Below, piece after piece: positions 1 through 6,357 of a DNA stretch of 6,357 bases. The DNA is from Actinomycetota bacterium. Lineage in GTDB: Bacteria > Actinomycetota > Thermoleophilia > Solirubrobacterales > 70-9. The notes under the pieces were generated by a model. The model was not told where the DNA came from. It saw nothing but the letters and a program-made list of their open reading frames with translations, and did no database searches. The translations under genes were made by a program, and so were the position numbers. Location: contig JAFDWD010001076.1 in assembly GCA_018268695.1 (NCBI GenBank), forward strand, positions 1 through 6,357, in the 5' to 3' direction. Every line of letters begins with the position of its first letter. Positions within the stretch are counted from its first letter, which is position 1.

Positions 1-742
1 CGACGATGAATTTCGCCTGCGGCAGCAGCTGCGCGAGCGTCATCGAGACGTCGCCGGTCCCCGGGGGCAGGTCGAGGAGCAGGTACTCGAGCTCGTCCCA
101 GGCCACGTCCTCGAGGAACTGCTGGATCGCTTTGTGGAGCATCGGGCCGCGCCAGACGACTGCCGCGTTCTCCTCGACGAAGAAGCCGATCGACATGACC
201 TTGACCCCGCTCGCCGACTCCAGCGGCAGGATTTTGCGCTCGCCGTTCACTTCCGGCTTGGCGTTGACGCCGAGCATGCGGGGGATCGAGTAGCCGTACA
301 CGTCGCAGTCGAGGGCGCCCGCCGGGTGGCCTTCCGCGGTCAGCGCCGCGGCCAGGTTCGCGGTCATCGTCGACTTGCCGACGCCGCCCTTGCCCGAGGA
401 CACGCAGATCACGTTCTTGACCTTGGCCAGAGCGCCCTGCGGCAGCTTTCCGCGGCCGAGGGTCTGCTGGAGAGCGCCCTTCTCCTCGTTGGAGAGGACG
501 TCGAAGCCGACGCCGACCTCGGTCACCCCTTCCAGCTCGCCGACCCGCTGGGCGACGGCCTGTTCGAAGTGCGAGCGGATCGGGCAGCCGGCGGTCGTCA
601 GCGACACCACCACCTCGATGCGCCCGCTGGGCTGGATGTCGATCGAGCGCACCATTCCGAGCTCGACGATGGAGCGGCGCAGCTCGGGGTCGATAACGCC
701 CCGCAGCGCCTCGGTCACCTGGTCATTCGTGGGAAGTGGCAT
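1..742 (-). CDS. Mrp/ApbC-family iron-sulfur cluster carrier ATPase (C-terminus outside window)
   Basis: Family role (known): a cytoplasmic P-loop ATPase that binds and passes on Fe-S clusters. Seen: the minus-strand frame opens with ATG at 742 (MPLPTNDQVTEALRGVIDPE) and stays open to the window edge, giving 247 residues. Residues about 6-80 form the MIP18/DUF59-type N-terminal domain, with DPEL at 18-21 and the CPI turn at 53-55. Residues from about 110 form the ATPase: deviant Walker A GKGGVGKS at 117-124, LDCDVYGYSIPRML at 144-157, and switch motif DLPPGTGD at 224-231. The C-terminal CPxC cluster ligands common in this family would lie beyond the window, so they cannot be checked. The start is chosen because the DUF59 domain begins within a few residues; an ATG ten bases upstream is out of frame. 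The ribosome binding site is weak (GGGTGG just upstream). It diverges from the secreted-protein gene across a 126-bp gap. Confidence 0.95.
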   Translation of the reverse strand, partial: MPLPTNDQVTEALRGVIDPELRRSIVELGMVRSIDIQPSGRIEVVVSLTTAGCPIRSHFEQAVAQRVGELEGVTEVGVGFDVLSNEEKGALQQTLGRGKLPQGALAKVKNVICVSSGKGGVGKSTMTANLAAALTAEGHPAGALDCDVYGYSIPRMLGVNAKPEVNGERKILPLESASGVKVMSIGFFVEENAAVVWRGPMLHKAIQQFLEDVAWDELEYLLLDLPPGTGDVSMTLAQLLPQAKFIV

Positions 743-856
743 CGCCACCCATTCTCGCAAAGGGCGGCTTTCGGCTGGGGTTCGGGCGCGTTTTCGGGCC
801 GGGAGGGGGGAGAGATCGGGCGCGCCGGACCCTTGGGGCCTCGCAAACGACGAAGC

Positions 857-864
857 GGGGAGGG
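857..864 (+). promoter_or_regulatory. Ribosome binding site of the secreted Ig-like protein gene
   Basis: GGGGAGGG lies four bases before the ATG at 869. It decides the start: the same frame stays open back to position 134, but that stretch is antisense to the Mrp gene, and only the ATG at 869 is followed at once by a signal peptide. Confidence 0.7.
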
Positions 865-868
865 CGAC

Positions 869-2851
869 ATGGCGGGTACGGCAGGCGCGGGGACGCGGGG
901 CGGGGCCGGGCGGATCGCGGCGATGGCGATCGGGTTGGGGGCGGTGCTGGCGCTCGCCCTGGCCGGCGAGGCGCGGGCGGGGACCTACGACGTCGCCCAG
1001 TGCGGCTGGAGCGTGGGGGTGGAGCTCGATCCCCGCGTGGCGCCGACCGAAGGCGATGCGGCCTACCTGCGCCCGGGCTTCTGCACCGCACCGTCCGCGG
1101 AATACCCCGGCCTGGCATTCGACATGGGCCAGGCCTACGACGGCACCCAGGGCATCGCGCGGGCACGCTGGGCGGCGCCACCGGGGACGAGCTTCGTCGG
1201 CGCCAGCTTCAACTGGGCCGGGAGCCTCGCGGTCGCGGTCGTCCAGCTCGCGCTGATCGCCGACGACCGCGGCTTCGAAAGCGTCGCGCTCGAAGTCGGC
1301 ACCTCGGCGCCGCGCCACGTGGTCTCGGCCTTCTCGACCCCGGTGCCGATCTTCGAAGCGCGGATCCAGTGTCTCCTCCTCGGTCCCGAAGGCTGCGTCC
1401 GCTCGGTGCCGTCGAGCATGTGGTTGAACGACCTGACCCTCACCGTCGACGACCCCGTCCCGCCGAAGGCCCAGTTGGGCGGAGCGCTGGTCGGGTCCGG
1501 CTGGCACCGCGGGACGGTGCCGCTCGAGATCGCGGGCGAAGACCCGGCCGGGGCGGGCCTCTATCGCGAGGAAGCCTCGGTTGACGGGGCGCCGGTCTTC
1601 GCCGGACCGATCGCCTGCTCGGTCGCCTCGATCGAAGGCGAGGTGCGGGCGACCCGGCTGCGGCCCTGTCCCCCGACCGCGTCCCAGGCATTCGAAGTCG
1701 ACACGCGAACGCTCGCCGACGGTGTGCACGTGCTGCGTGGCTGCGCGGTCGACTTCGGCGGCGGCCAGGGGTGCGCGGCCACCGCCGCGATCCAGGTCGA
1801 CAACTCGGCGCCGGGGGTGGAATTCGCCGCGGCTCCGGAGGGGGCGGTGGCGGCGAGCGTGACCGATCCGTTCTCCGGCCCGGCGGCGGGGACGATCTCG
1901 GTCCGCCGCGGCGACTCGGAAGCGTGGACGGACCTCCCGACCGTGCTCGAGCGCGGGAGCGCCGGGACGGTGACGTTGCGCGCGCAGGTCCCCGATCTCG
2001 CGCCGGGCACCTACTACTTCCGGGCGTCGGCGACGGACGGCGCCGGGAACGGCGGCTCGGCGCAGTTGCGCGCGGCCGGCGCCCCGGCGGAGGTGCGGCG
2101 GCAGGTCGCGGGCGGGGGTGACGGGGGCGGGAACGCGCCCGCGCCGCGCGGCGGGCGAGCGGGTGCCCGCGGACGGGCCACCCACCTCGTCGCCCACCTA
2201 ACGGCCGGCAGCGGGGGACGGCGAGACGGGCGGAGCGACCGAGGGGGCGCGGCGCGGCTGACCGTCGACCACGGAACCGCCGCGCGCGTGCGCGGGCGGC
2301 TGACCAACGCGCACGGACGTGGGGTGCCCGATCGACCGGTCGTTGTCGTCGCCCGCGTGGCTGGCGGAGTGGGTGGGGCGCCCGAACGGCACCGCGTCGT
2401 CACCGACCGGCGCGGCGCCTTCGAGTCGTCGCTACCGCCGGGGACCTCGCGCCGCGTCGTCGTCTCCTTCCACGGTGGCGGCGGGTTCGACCCGTCCCGG
2501 CACCGGCCGCTGGCGCTACGGGTCCGAGCCGCCGTCAGCCTCACCGCCGAGCCGCTCCGCCTCCGGACCGGGGAGAGCGTCGCGCTCAGCGGCCTGGTGC
2601 GTCCCGGCGCCGCGCGGATCCCCGCCCGCGGCAAGCTCGTCACGATCCAGTTCCTCGACCACGCGAGCGGCCGCTGGCGGCCGGCGCTCGTGGTCCGCAC
2701 CGGGGCCCGTGGCCGCTTCAAGGCCCGGTACCGCTTCCGCTACATCACCGGCGCCGCGCGCATCCGCCTGCGGGCGACCGCGCTGCCGGAAGCGGGGTGG
2801 CCCTACGCCGCCGGATCGTCCCCGCCGGTGACCCTGGAGGTCCACGGCTGA
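869..2851 (+). CDS. Secreted multidomain protein with Ig-like beta-sandwich domains, function unknown
   Basis: 660 residues, not assigned to a named family. Residues 1-37 are a signal peptide: an Arg-containing N-region, a hydrophobic core at about 16-32, and an ARA cleavage motif at 35-37 before GTYDVAQC. The N-terminal domain, about 38-195, has aromatic and Gly-rich strands and resembles lectin-like sandwiches. An Ig-like domain at about 196-315 contains TLADGVHVLRGCAVD and ends in DNSAP. A third beta domain, about 316-394, ends YYFRASATDGAGN, an Ig-like closing strand. A Gly/Arg/Ala-rich linker at about 405-462 is probably disordered. Two further beta domains, about 463-553 and 554-658, share a Gly-Arg/Ala-Phe turn (RRGAF at 514-518, ARGRF at 613-617), which suggests tandem carboxypeptidase-regulatory-like modules. 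Eight cysteines (45, 72, 168, 176, 250, 267, 292, 302) lie in the first two domains and could form disulfides. No catalytic motif, sortase signal or C-terminal membrane anchor is visible, so it is probably exported and free or loosely wall-bound. Confidence 0.85.
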   Translation: MAGTAGAGTRGGAGRIAAMAIGLGAVLALALAGEARAGTYDVAQCGWSVGVELDPRVAPTEGDAAYLRPGFCTAPSAEYPGLAFDMGQAYDGTQGIARARWAAPPGTSFVGASFNWAGSLAVAVVQLALIADDRGFESVALEVGTSAPRHVVSAFSTPVPIFEARIQCLLLGPEGCVRSVPSSMWLNDLTLTVDDPVPPKAQLGGALVGSGWHRGTVPLEIAGEDPAGAGLYREEASVDGAPVFAGPIACSVASIEGEVRATRLRPCPPTASQAFEVDTRTLADGVHVLRGCAVDFGGGQGCAATAAIQVDNSAPGVEFAAAPEGAVAASVTDPFSGPAAGTISVRRGDSEAWTDLPTVLERGSAGTVTLRAQVPDLAPGTYYFRASATDGAGNGGSAQLRAAGAPAEVRRQVAGGGDGGGNAPAPRGGRAGARGRATHLVAHLTAGSGGRRDGRSDRGGAARLTVDHGTAARVRGRLTNAHGRGVPDRPVVVVARVAGGVGGAPERHRVVTDRRGAFESSLPPGTSRRVVVSFHGGGGFDPSRHRPLALRVRAAVSLTAEPLRLRTGESVALSGLVRPGAARIPARGKLVTIQFLDHASGRWRPALVVRTGARGRFKARYRFRYITGAARIRLRATALPEAGWPYAAGSSPPVTLEVHG

Positions 2852-2862
2852 CCCCTCCGCCG

Positions 2863-2901
2863 GCTGTTCCTTTTGCCGGACTGCCCGGCAAAAGGAACAG
2901 C
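2863..2901. terminator. Perfect 17-bp inverted repeat; terminator or operator
   Basis: The arms GCTGTTCCTTTTGCCGG (2863-2879) and CCGGCAAAAGGAACAGC (2885-2901) are exact reverse complements around the 5-base loop ACTGC. The repeat starts 12 bases after the stop of the secreted-protein gene and ends 13 bases before the isomerase ATG. RNA from either strand would fold into a strong hairpin. No T-run follows on either strand, so it is not a classical intrinsic terminator, although actinobacterial terminators often lack one. It also covers the place where a -35 box for the isomerase gene would lie, so an operator role is the alternative. The SD-like AAAGGA in its right arm would be buried in the stem and is too far from the ATG. 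Confidence 0.6.
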
Positions 2902-2907
2902 TAACCT
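2902..2907 (+). promoter_or_regulatory. Candidate -10 element (TAACCT) for a leaderless isomerase transcript
   Basis: TAACCT matches the TANNNT -10 pattern common in actinobacteria and sits seven bases before the isomerase ATG. Transcription would therefore begin at or next to the start codon. No good ribosome binding site is present between the hairpin and the ATG, which fits. No clear -35 hexamer is seen at 17-18 bases upstream. Confidence 0.35.
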
Positions 2908-2914
2908 GCGGGCC

Positions 2915-3373
2915 ATGTCGAAAGCGACGCTGCAGACCAATGCCGGGCCGATCACCGTCGAGTTCTTCGACGACGACGCGCCGAAAACCGTCGAGAACTT
3001 CCGCAAACTGGCGGGCGATGGGTTCTACGACGGGCTGATCTTCCACCGGGTCATCCCCGACTTCATGATCCAGGGCGGCTGCCCTGAGGGCACCGGGACC
3101 GGCGGCCCCGGCTACCAGTTCGACGACGAGTTCAACGACCACAAGGTGGTGCGCGGCGCGCTGGCGATGGCCAACGCCGGCCCCAACACCAACGGCTCGC
3201 AGTTCTTCATCGTCACCACCGCGGCGGCGCCGTGGCTCGACGGCAAGCACACCGTCTTCGGCGAGGTCGTCGACGGGATGGACGCGGTCGACGCGATCGA
3301 GAAGTCCGACACCGACGCGCGCGACAAGCCGGTCGAGGCGAAGACGATCGAGAAGGTGGAGCTGAGCGACTAG
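2915..3373 (+). CDS. Cyclophilin-type peptidyl-prolyl cis-trans isomerase
   Basis: 152 residues, the size of a minimal single-domain bacterial cyclophilin (PpiB-like). It catalyses cis-trans isomerisation of Xaa-Pro bonds and assists folding. No signal peptide or membrane segment is present, so it is cytoplasmic. Visible motifs: [13 protein letters not shown] at 43-55, carrying the catalytic Arg45 and binding-pocket Phe50 and Gln53 (human CypA Arg55, Phe60, Gln63); [16 protein letters not shown] at 85-100, with Gln96 and Phe98; and [10 protein letters not shown] at 107-116, with Trp107 and His112. All key active-site residues are therefore intact. Start: the frame also has a TTG at 2873, but it lies inside the inverted repeat and would add a non-conserved tail; [18 protein letters not shown] from the ATG at 2915 is a typical cyclophilin N-terminus. 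The stop codon overlaps the stop of the convergent channel gene. Confidence 0.96.
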   Translation: MSKATLQTNAGPITVEFFDDDAPKTVENFRKLAGDGFYDGLIFHRVIPDFMIQGGCPEGTGTGGPGYQFDDEFNDHKVVRGALAMANAGPNTNGSQFFIVTTAAAPWLDGKHTVFGEVVDGMDAVDAIEKSDTDARDKPVEAKTIEKVELSD

Positions 3374-4107
3374 CTCGGCTCCTCCGTTCCGGTGGCGGCG
3401 CGCCGTTCGCGCCGTCGCTTCAGCCCCTCGCCCGGCCGCCAGAGGCTGACCAGGCCGGCGACCAGCGTCACCAGGAAGATCTGGCCGATCAGCATCTCGA
3501 AGGTCGCGATCATCTCTCCGGGTTGTCCGGCCGGGACGAGGTCGCCGTACCCGGTCGTGGTCAGCGTCGTGTAGCTGAAGAAGAGGTAGTCGCCGTGCTG
3601 GACGTGGGGCTCGCCACTGAAGAACGGCGTGCCCTGGATCCGCCCGATCACCTCGTAGGCGAAGCTGAACAGCAGCCCGAGTGCGGTGTAGACGCTGATC
3701 GCACCGAGGATCGTCCGCGCGTTGACTTCCGTCGAGGTCACCACGCGGATCAGCACCGAGATGGTCGCGACCCCCAACAGGGACACCTGGATCGCTCCGC
3801 CCAGGTTGAGCCAAAGGTCCGCCCCGCTGATCGCCTCGACGATCGCCAGCAGCAGACTGAACCCACTCAGGTAGATCGCGAGGTGGACGTAGCGGGGCGG
3901 CGCGTGGGAGCTGACCAGGGCGACGACCGAGGTCGCGCCGGTCACCGCCATGATCAGCACCGATGCCCACCCGGTGTTGTTGAGCAACGAGGTGAGGATG
4001 AAAGTGACGACCACCAGGGCGAGCACGAGCCCGAAGGCGTCCGACGCCTGTTCGGCGCGCTTTAGCCACCGTTCGCTCTCGGGCGCACGCGTGCCGGACC
4101 GGTCCAT
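3370..4107 (-). CDS. Potassium channel family protein (two-pore-helix ion channel domain)
   Basis: 245 residues from the ATG at 4107. It is an integral membrane protein likely to conduct K+. Hydrophobic segments lie at about 25-44, 46-66, 73-92, 102-121 and 131-153. A pore helix ([11 protein letters not shown], 174-184) leads into the selectivity filter TTGYGD at 184-189, and a last membrane helix spans about 199-222. The final S5-pore-S6 unit is the Ion_trans_2 type. The four preceding helices give a six-helix layout, but no segment has regularly spaced arginines, so voltage sensing is not indicated. After the last helix only a short basic tail (KRRRERR) follows; there is no RCK/TrkA regulatory domain. 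The start is uncertain. No clear ribosome binding site precedes 4107, and the frame is open upstream to a TTG at 4242, which would add 45 residues and make the palindrome at 4180-4201 coding. The shorter form is preferred because the extra residues are Arg/Pro-rich and unlike a domain. Confidence 0.9.
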   Translation of the reverse strand: MDRSGTRAPESERWLKRAEQASDAFGLVLALVVVTFILTSLLNNTGWASVLIMAVTGATSVVALVSSHAPPRYVHLAIYLSGFSLLLAIVEAISGADLWLNLGGAIQVSLLGVATISVLIRVVTSTEVNARTILGAISVYTALGLLFSFAYEVIGRIQGTPFFSGEPHVQHGDYLFFSYTTLTTTGYGDLVPAGQPGEMIATFEMLIGQIFLVTLVAGLVSLWRPGEGLKRRRERRAATGTEEPS

Positions 4108-4179
4108 GTTCGGTCGCTTCGGCCGCGGCGAGCGATCTCCTGCCCGGTCGCGGGCCCGGTGGCCAAAAGTGAGGGGAGA

Positions 4180-4201
4180 TCTTTGGACGGCCGTCCAAAG
4201 A
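4180..4201. promoter_or_regulatory. Perfect 22-bp palindrome, candidate operator
   Basis: The half-site TCTTTGGACGG at 4180-4190 is followed directly by its exact reverse complement at 4191-4201, with no spacer. It lies in the middle of the gap between the divergent channel and amidase genes, 72 bases from the channel ATG and 63 bases before the amidase TTG. Spacer-free palindromes of this length and position are typical binding sites for dimeric repressors such as TetR-family proteins; assignment to that family is inference. No regulator gene is visible in the window. Confidence 0.55.
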
Positions 4202-4210
4202 AGGCCGGTG

Positions 4211-4231
4211 GAGAAACGAGCAGGGTTTCTC
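4211..4231 (+). repeat. Small inverted repeat in the amidase leader
   Basis: GAGAAAC (4211-4217) and GTTTCTC (4225-4231) are exact reverse complements around a 7-base loop. The repeat lies 21 bases before the amidase ribosome binding site and 9 bases after the 22-bp palindrome. It could be a second protein-binding site or an mRNA leader hairpin. With only seven pairs, chance is possible. Confidence 0.35.
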
Positions 4232-4252
4232 ACTTCCCCCAACCGGACCCTC

Positions 4253-4259
4253 GAAGGAG
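4253..4259 (+). promoter_or_regulatory. Strong ribosome binding site that selects a TTG start
   Basis: GAAGGAG is followed by the 5-base spacer TTCAC and then TTG at 4265. This is the best Shine-Dalgarno match in the window. An in-frame GTG at 4208 lies inside the leader repeats and has no comparable site, so TTG is preferred. Confidence 0.8.
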
Positions 4260-4264
4260 TTCAC

Positions 4265-6357
4265 TTGAGTCACCAAACCTCCGTCCGCCGCCCTGCCGCG
4301 GTGGACCTCTCCCGTCGGAGCCGAGCCCTCACGCTCGCGTTCGCGGTAGCCCTGATCGCGATCCTCTTCCTCGCCAGTCGGGCCGCCGCCTTCAACTACG
4401 TCTACGACACCAACCAGGACTACTGGGGCGTCAACGACGCGGCCACCCCCGGCCTCGACACCGGCAGCATCCAGTCGACCGCGACCAAGTCCCTGCAGGG
4501 GTACGGCGGCATCCGCATGCAGGTGAACGGCGCGCCGAAGACGCCGCTCCTGAACGGTGTGCTGATGCGCGGCTTCGGACTCACCTTCGACGGCTCGAAC
4601 AGCTTCAGCTCCACTCACGCGGTCTCGCTCGGCGGCGTCGCCGTGACCCGCTCGCTGGTCGTCAACCAGGAAAAAAACTACGCCCGCTTCTTCGACACCT
4701 TCACCAACGAGGGACGTTCGGCGCTCAGCGTCGACATCGATTTCGGCGGTCAGCTCGGGTACAACCTCACCACCAGCTCGACCGGCAGCCACCAGAGCGC
4801 GACCTTCGCCACCTCCAGCGGTGACACCACGGTGAGCACCGCCGACTCCTGGGTCGCCAACGATTCTCCCTCCGAACCGGGCGTGATCGCCTCGCCGTCC
4901 CAGTTCGGGACCTCGGCGACCGTCCTCGGCACGGCGGGCTCGGGGTTCACCCAGACCAGCGATTTCCTCACCGACCCGTTCAACAAACCGATGCAGACCA
5001 GTGGTGACGAAGCCAACTTCTACGGCTACATCAACCACTTCACCCTGCAGCCGGGACAGACCCGCTCACTGGTCCACTACGTCGTGATCGGCCTTTCGGA
5101 AAAAAACAAAACCCCCGCGGGCGGGGCGGCTCCGGCGGCCGGCTCGCAGAAGGTGGCGGTGGAAACGCTGGCGGGCGAACTCGCCGCGGCACCCGACCTA
5201 AGCGGGCTCACCACCGGCCAACTCTGCTCGATCGTGAACTGGACCGAAGCGTCGATCAAAGCGTTCAAACCCGCATACAGCGCGGCCGAATGTGCCGCCC
5301 ATCCGATCAACGTCCCGGCACCCATGGTCGAACAACCCGAACCGACGACCAACTCGCCCTACGACGTGGTCGGCAAGTCGATCACCGACGAGCTCGCCGC
5401 GATGGAGAGCGGTGAAACCACCGCCGCCCAGATCATGAAGGCGTACCTCGACCGGATCGCCGCCTACAACGGTGGGCCGCTCGGGTTCCACGCGATGATC
5501 TCGGTCAACCCGAACGCGATGGCCGAGGCACGGGAAGCCGACCGCCTCCGTGCCGAAGGCGACAAGGCTCCCCTGCTGGGGATCCCGATCGCCGCCAAGG
5601 ACATCTACGACACGACCGAAATGCCGACCACCGGCGGCAGCCTGGTGTTCGAAAACTACGTCCCGGAAAAGGACTCCTTCATCGTCCAGAAGCTGAAGGA
5701 AGCCGGCGCGATCATCATCGGCAAGGCGAACCTCTCCGAATTCGCCAACTCGGGCTACTACAGCGCGAGCGCCTACGGGCAGGTGTGGAATGCGTTCGAT
5801 CCGTCGAAGTCCTCGATCGGCTCGAGCGGCGGCTCCGCCGTCGCGGTGGCGACCAACATGGCGGCCGCCGCCCTCGGCACCCAGACCGGTGACTCGCTCT
5901 GGGGACCGTCCAGTGCCGCCAGCCTGGTTTCCCTGCGCGGCACCGACGGCCTGACCACCTGTCAGGGGGTCATGCCGCTCACCTACATCCAGGACTTCTG
6001 CGGTGTGATCACCCGCACCACCGAAGACCAGGCACTCGTACTCGACACGATCGCCCAGCGTTACCCCGGGGACTACGCCCAGGGCCTCGAGGGGGCCGGT
6101 TGGGAAGGCCGCCGGCCGACCGACTGGAGCTCCTACCTGCGACCCGATGCTCTGCAGGGCAAGACGATCGGCTACTACGACCTCGAGTTCACCAGCCCCT
6201 GGGGCGACGAAGGCACCATGAACGCGATGAAGGAAGAGTTCAAATACTTCGAAGCGGCCGGTGCCACGGTGAAGAAAATAAGCACCGCTCCCGAACTCAG
6301 CCGGTCCGGGTTCGCGATCACCGGCGACACCGGCTACGAGGGTTGGCTCAAATGGAT
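4265..6357 (+). CDS. Secreted amidase-signature hydrolase with large N-terminal beta domain (3' end outside window)
   Basis: 697 residues are visible, open at the window end. Amidase-signature enzymes hydrolyse amide (sometimes ester) bonds by a Ser-cisSer-Lys mechanism; the substrate here is unknown. Residues 1-42 are a signal peptide: basic N-region with RRSR at 17-20, hydrophobic core about 21-37, and cleavage near SRAAA. An Arg pair is present but the full Tat consensus is not. Residues about 43-278 are a Gly/Ser/Thr-rich beta domain (FFDTFTNEGRSALSVDIDFGGQLGYN; EANFYGYINHFTLQPGQTRS). A Pro/Ala/Gly linker and a helical stretch with Cys321 and Cys343 follow. The catalytic domain runs from about 364 (SPYDVVGKSITDELAAMESG). 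Lys445 lies in GIPIAAKDIYD, cis-Ser520 in GSSGGS, and nucleophile Ser544 in TQTGDSLWGPS. Spacings 445-520 (75) and 520-544 (24) equal those of FAAH Lys142-Ser217-Ser241. The usual TDTGGS around the nucleophile is altered to TQTGDS. A typical family member is about 450-500 residues, so the N-terminal extension is unusual. Start TTG follows a strong ribosome binding site. Confidence 0.92.
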   Translation, partial: MSHQTSVRRPAAVDLSRRSRALTLAFAVALIAILFLASRAAAFNYVYDTNQDYWGVNDAATPGLDTGSIQSTATKSLQGYGGIRMQVNGAPKTPLLNGVLMRGFGLTFDGSNSFSSTHAVSLGGVAVTRSLVVNQEKNYARFFDTFTNEGRSALSVDIDFGGQLGYNLTTSSTGSHQSATFATSSGDTTVSTADSWVANDSPSEPGVIASPSQFGTSATVLGTAGSGFTQTSDFLTDPFNKPMQTSGDEANFYGYINHFTLQPGQTRSLVHYVVIGLSEKNKTPAGGAAPAAGSQKVAVETLAGELAAAPDLSGLTTGQLCSIVNWTEASIKAFKPAYSAAECAAHPINVPAPMVEQPEPTTNSPYDVVGKSITDELAAMESGETTAAQIMKAYLDRIAAYNGGPLGFHAMISVNPNAMAEAREADRLRAEGDKAPLLGIPIAAKDIYDTTEMPTTGGSLVFENYVPEKDSFIVQKLKEAGAIIIGKANLSEFANSGYYSASAYGQVWNAFDPSKSSIGSSGGSAVAVATNMAAAALGTQTGDSLWGPSSAASLVSLRGTDGLTTCQGVMPLTYIQDFCGVITRTTEDQALVLDTIAQRYPGDYAQGLEGAGWEGRRPTDWSSYLRPDALQGKTIGYYDLEFTSPWGDEGTMNAMKEEFKYFEAAGATVKKISTAPELSRSGFAITGDTGYEGWLKW

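Noticed and set aside
782..824. Direct repeat TCGGGCGCG at 782-790 and 816-824
   Set aside because: Short and of a composition expected by chance in this GC-rich gap; no supporting promoter element seen.
134..868. Upstream extension of the secreted-protein frame
   Set aside because: It lies opposite the Mrp coding sequence and has low-complexity Arg/Ala/Asp-rich translation. The signal peptide starts at 869 behind a good ribosome binding site.
375..1256. 293-residue plus-strand frame
   Set aside because: Shadow of the Mrp gene and of the secreted-protein gene in a different frame; Ser/Arg/Pro-rich with no motif.
3232..4065. 277-residue plus-strand frame opposite the channel gene
   Set aside because: Antisense to the potassium channel and out of frame with the isomerase; no recognisable domain, and the channel frame carries a clear TTGYGD filter.
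4278..4310. Possible Tat export signal in the amidase leader (SRRSRAL)
   Set aside because: The Arg pair is present, but the usual Phe and following Lys of the Tat consensus are absent, so a general Sec-type signal is the safer reading.
2516..5038. 840-residue minus-strand open frame across several genes
   Set aside because: It is antisense to the isomerase and to parts of the secreted protein and amidase, and runs in another frame through the channel gene. Its translation is Arg/Gly/Asp-rich with no recognisable domain, as expected for a shadow frame in high-GC DNA.

Overview
The window is a high-GC stretch with five protein-coding genes and no RNA gene, insertion sequence or CRISPR array that I can see. 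Short intergenic gaps, GC-ending codons and a secreted Ig-like protein whose mature part begins GTYDVAQC point to an actinobacterium, most likely of the Thermoleophilia/Solirubrobacterales type. That placement is inferred from protein style, not from a marker gene.

Left end: a minus-strand Mrp/ApbC-type P-loop ATPase (iron-sulfur cluster carrier), cut by the window start, is transcribed away from a plus-strand secreted multidomain beta-sandwich protein of 660 residues. A 126-bp divergent gap separates them. The secreted protein ends just before a perfect 17-bp inverted repeat. Right behind the repeat is a small cytoplasmic cyclophilin-type peptidyl-prolyl isomerase, whose start spacing suggests a leaderless transcript.

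Middle: the isomerase runs tail-to-tail into a minus-strand potassium-channel gene. The two stop codons share the tetramer CTAG, so there is no room for a conventional terminator between them.

Right end: a 157-bp divergent gap carries a perfect 22-bp palindrome and a second small hairpin. It leads into a large secreted two-part enzyme, truncated by the window end. This has a signal peptide, a beta-rich domain of about 235 residues, a short linker, and an amidase-signature domain with a complete Lys-Ser-Ser triad at the spacing known for the family. The gene starts at TTG behind a strong ribosome binding site.

The genes do not form one pathway; the window looks like ordinary chromosome with mixed housekeeping and envelope genes. 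The points most worth a second look are the fused beta-domain amidase, the palindrome in front of it, the hairpin and possible leaderless start at the isomerase gene, and two in-phase A-AAA-AAC heptamers in the amidase gene. I see no convincing new defence, mobile or RNA system.
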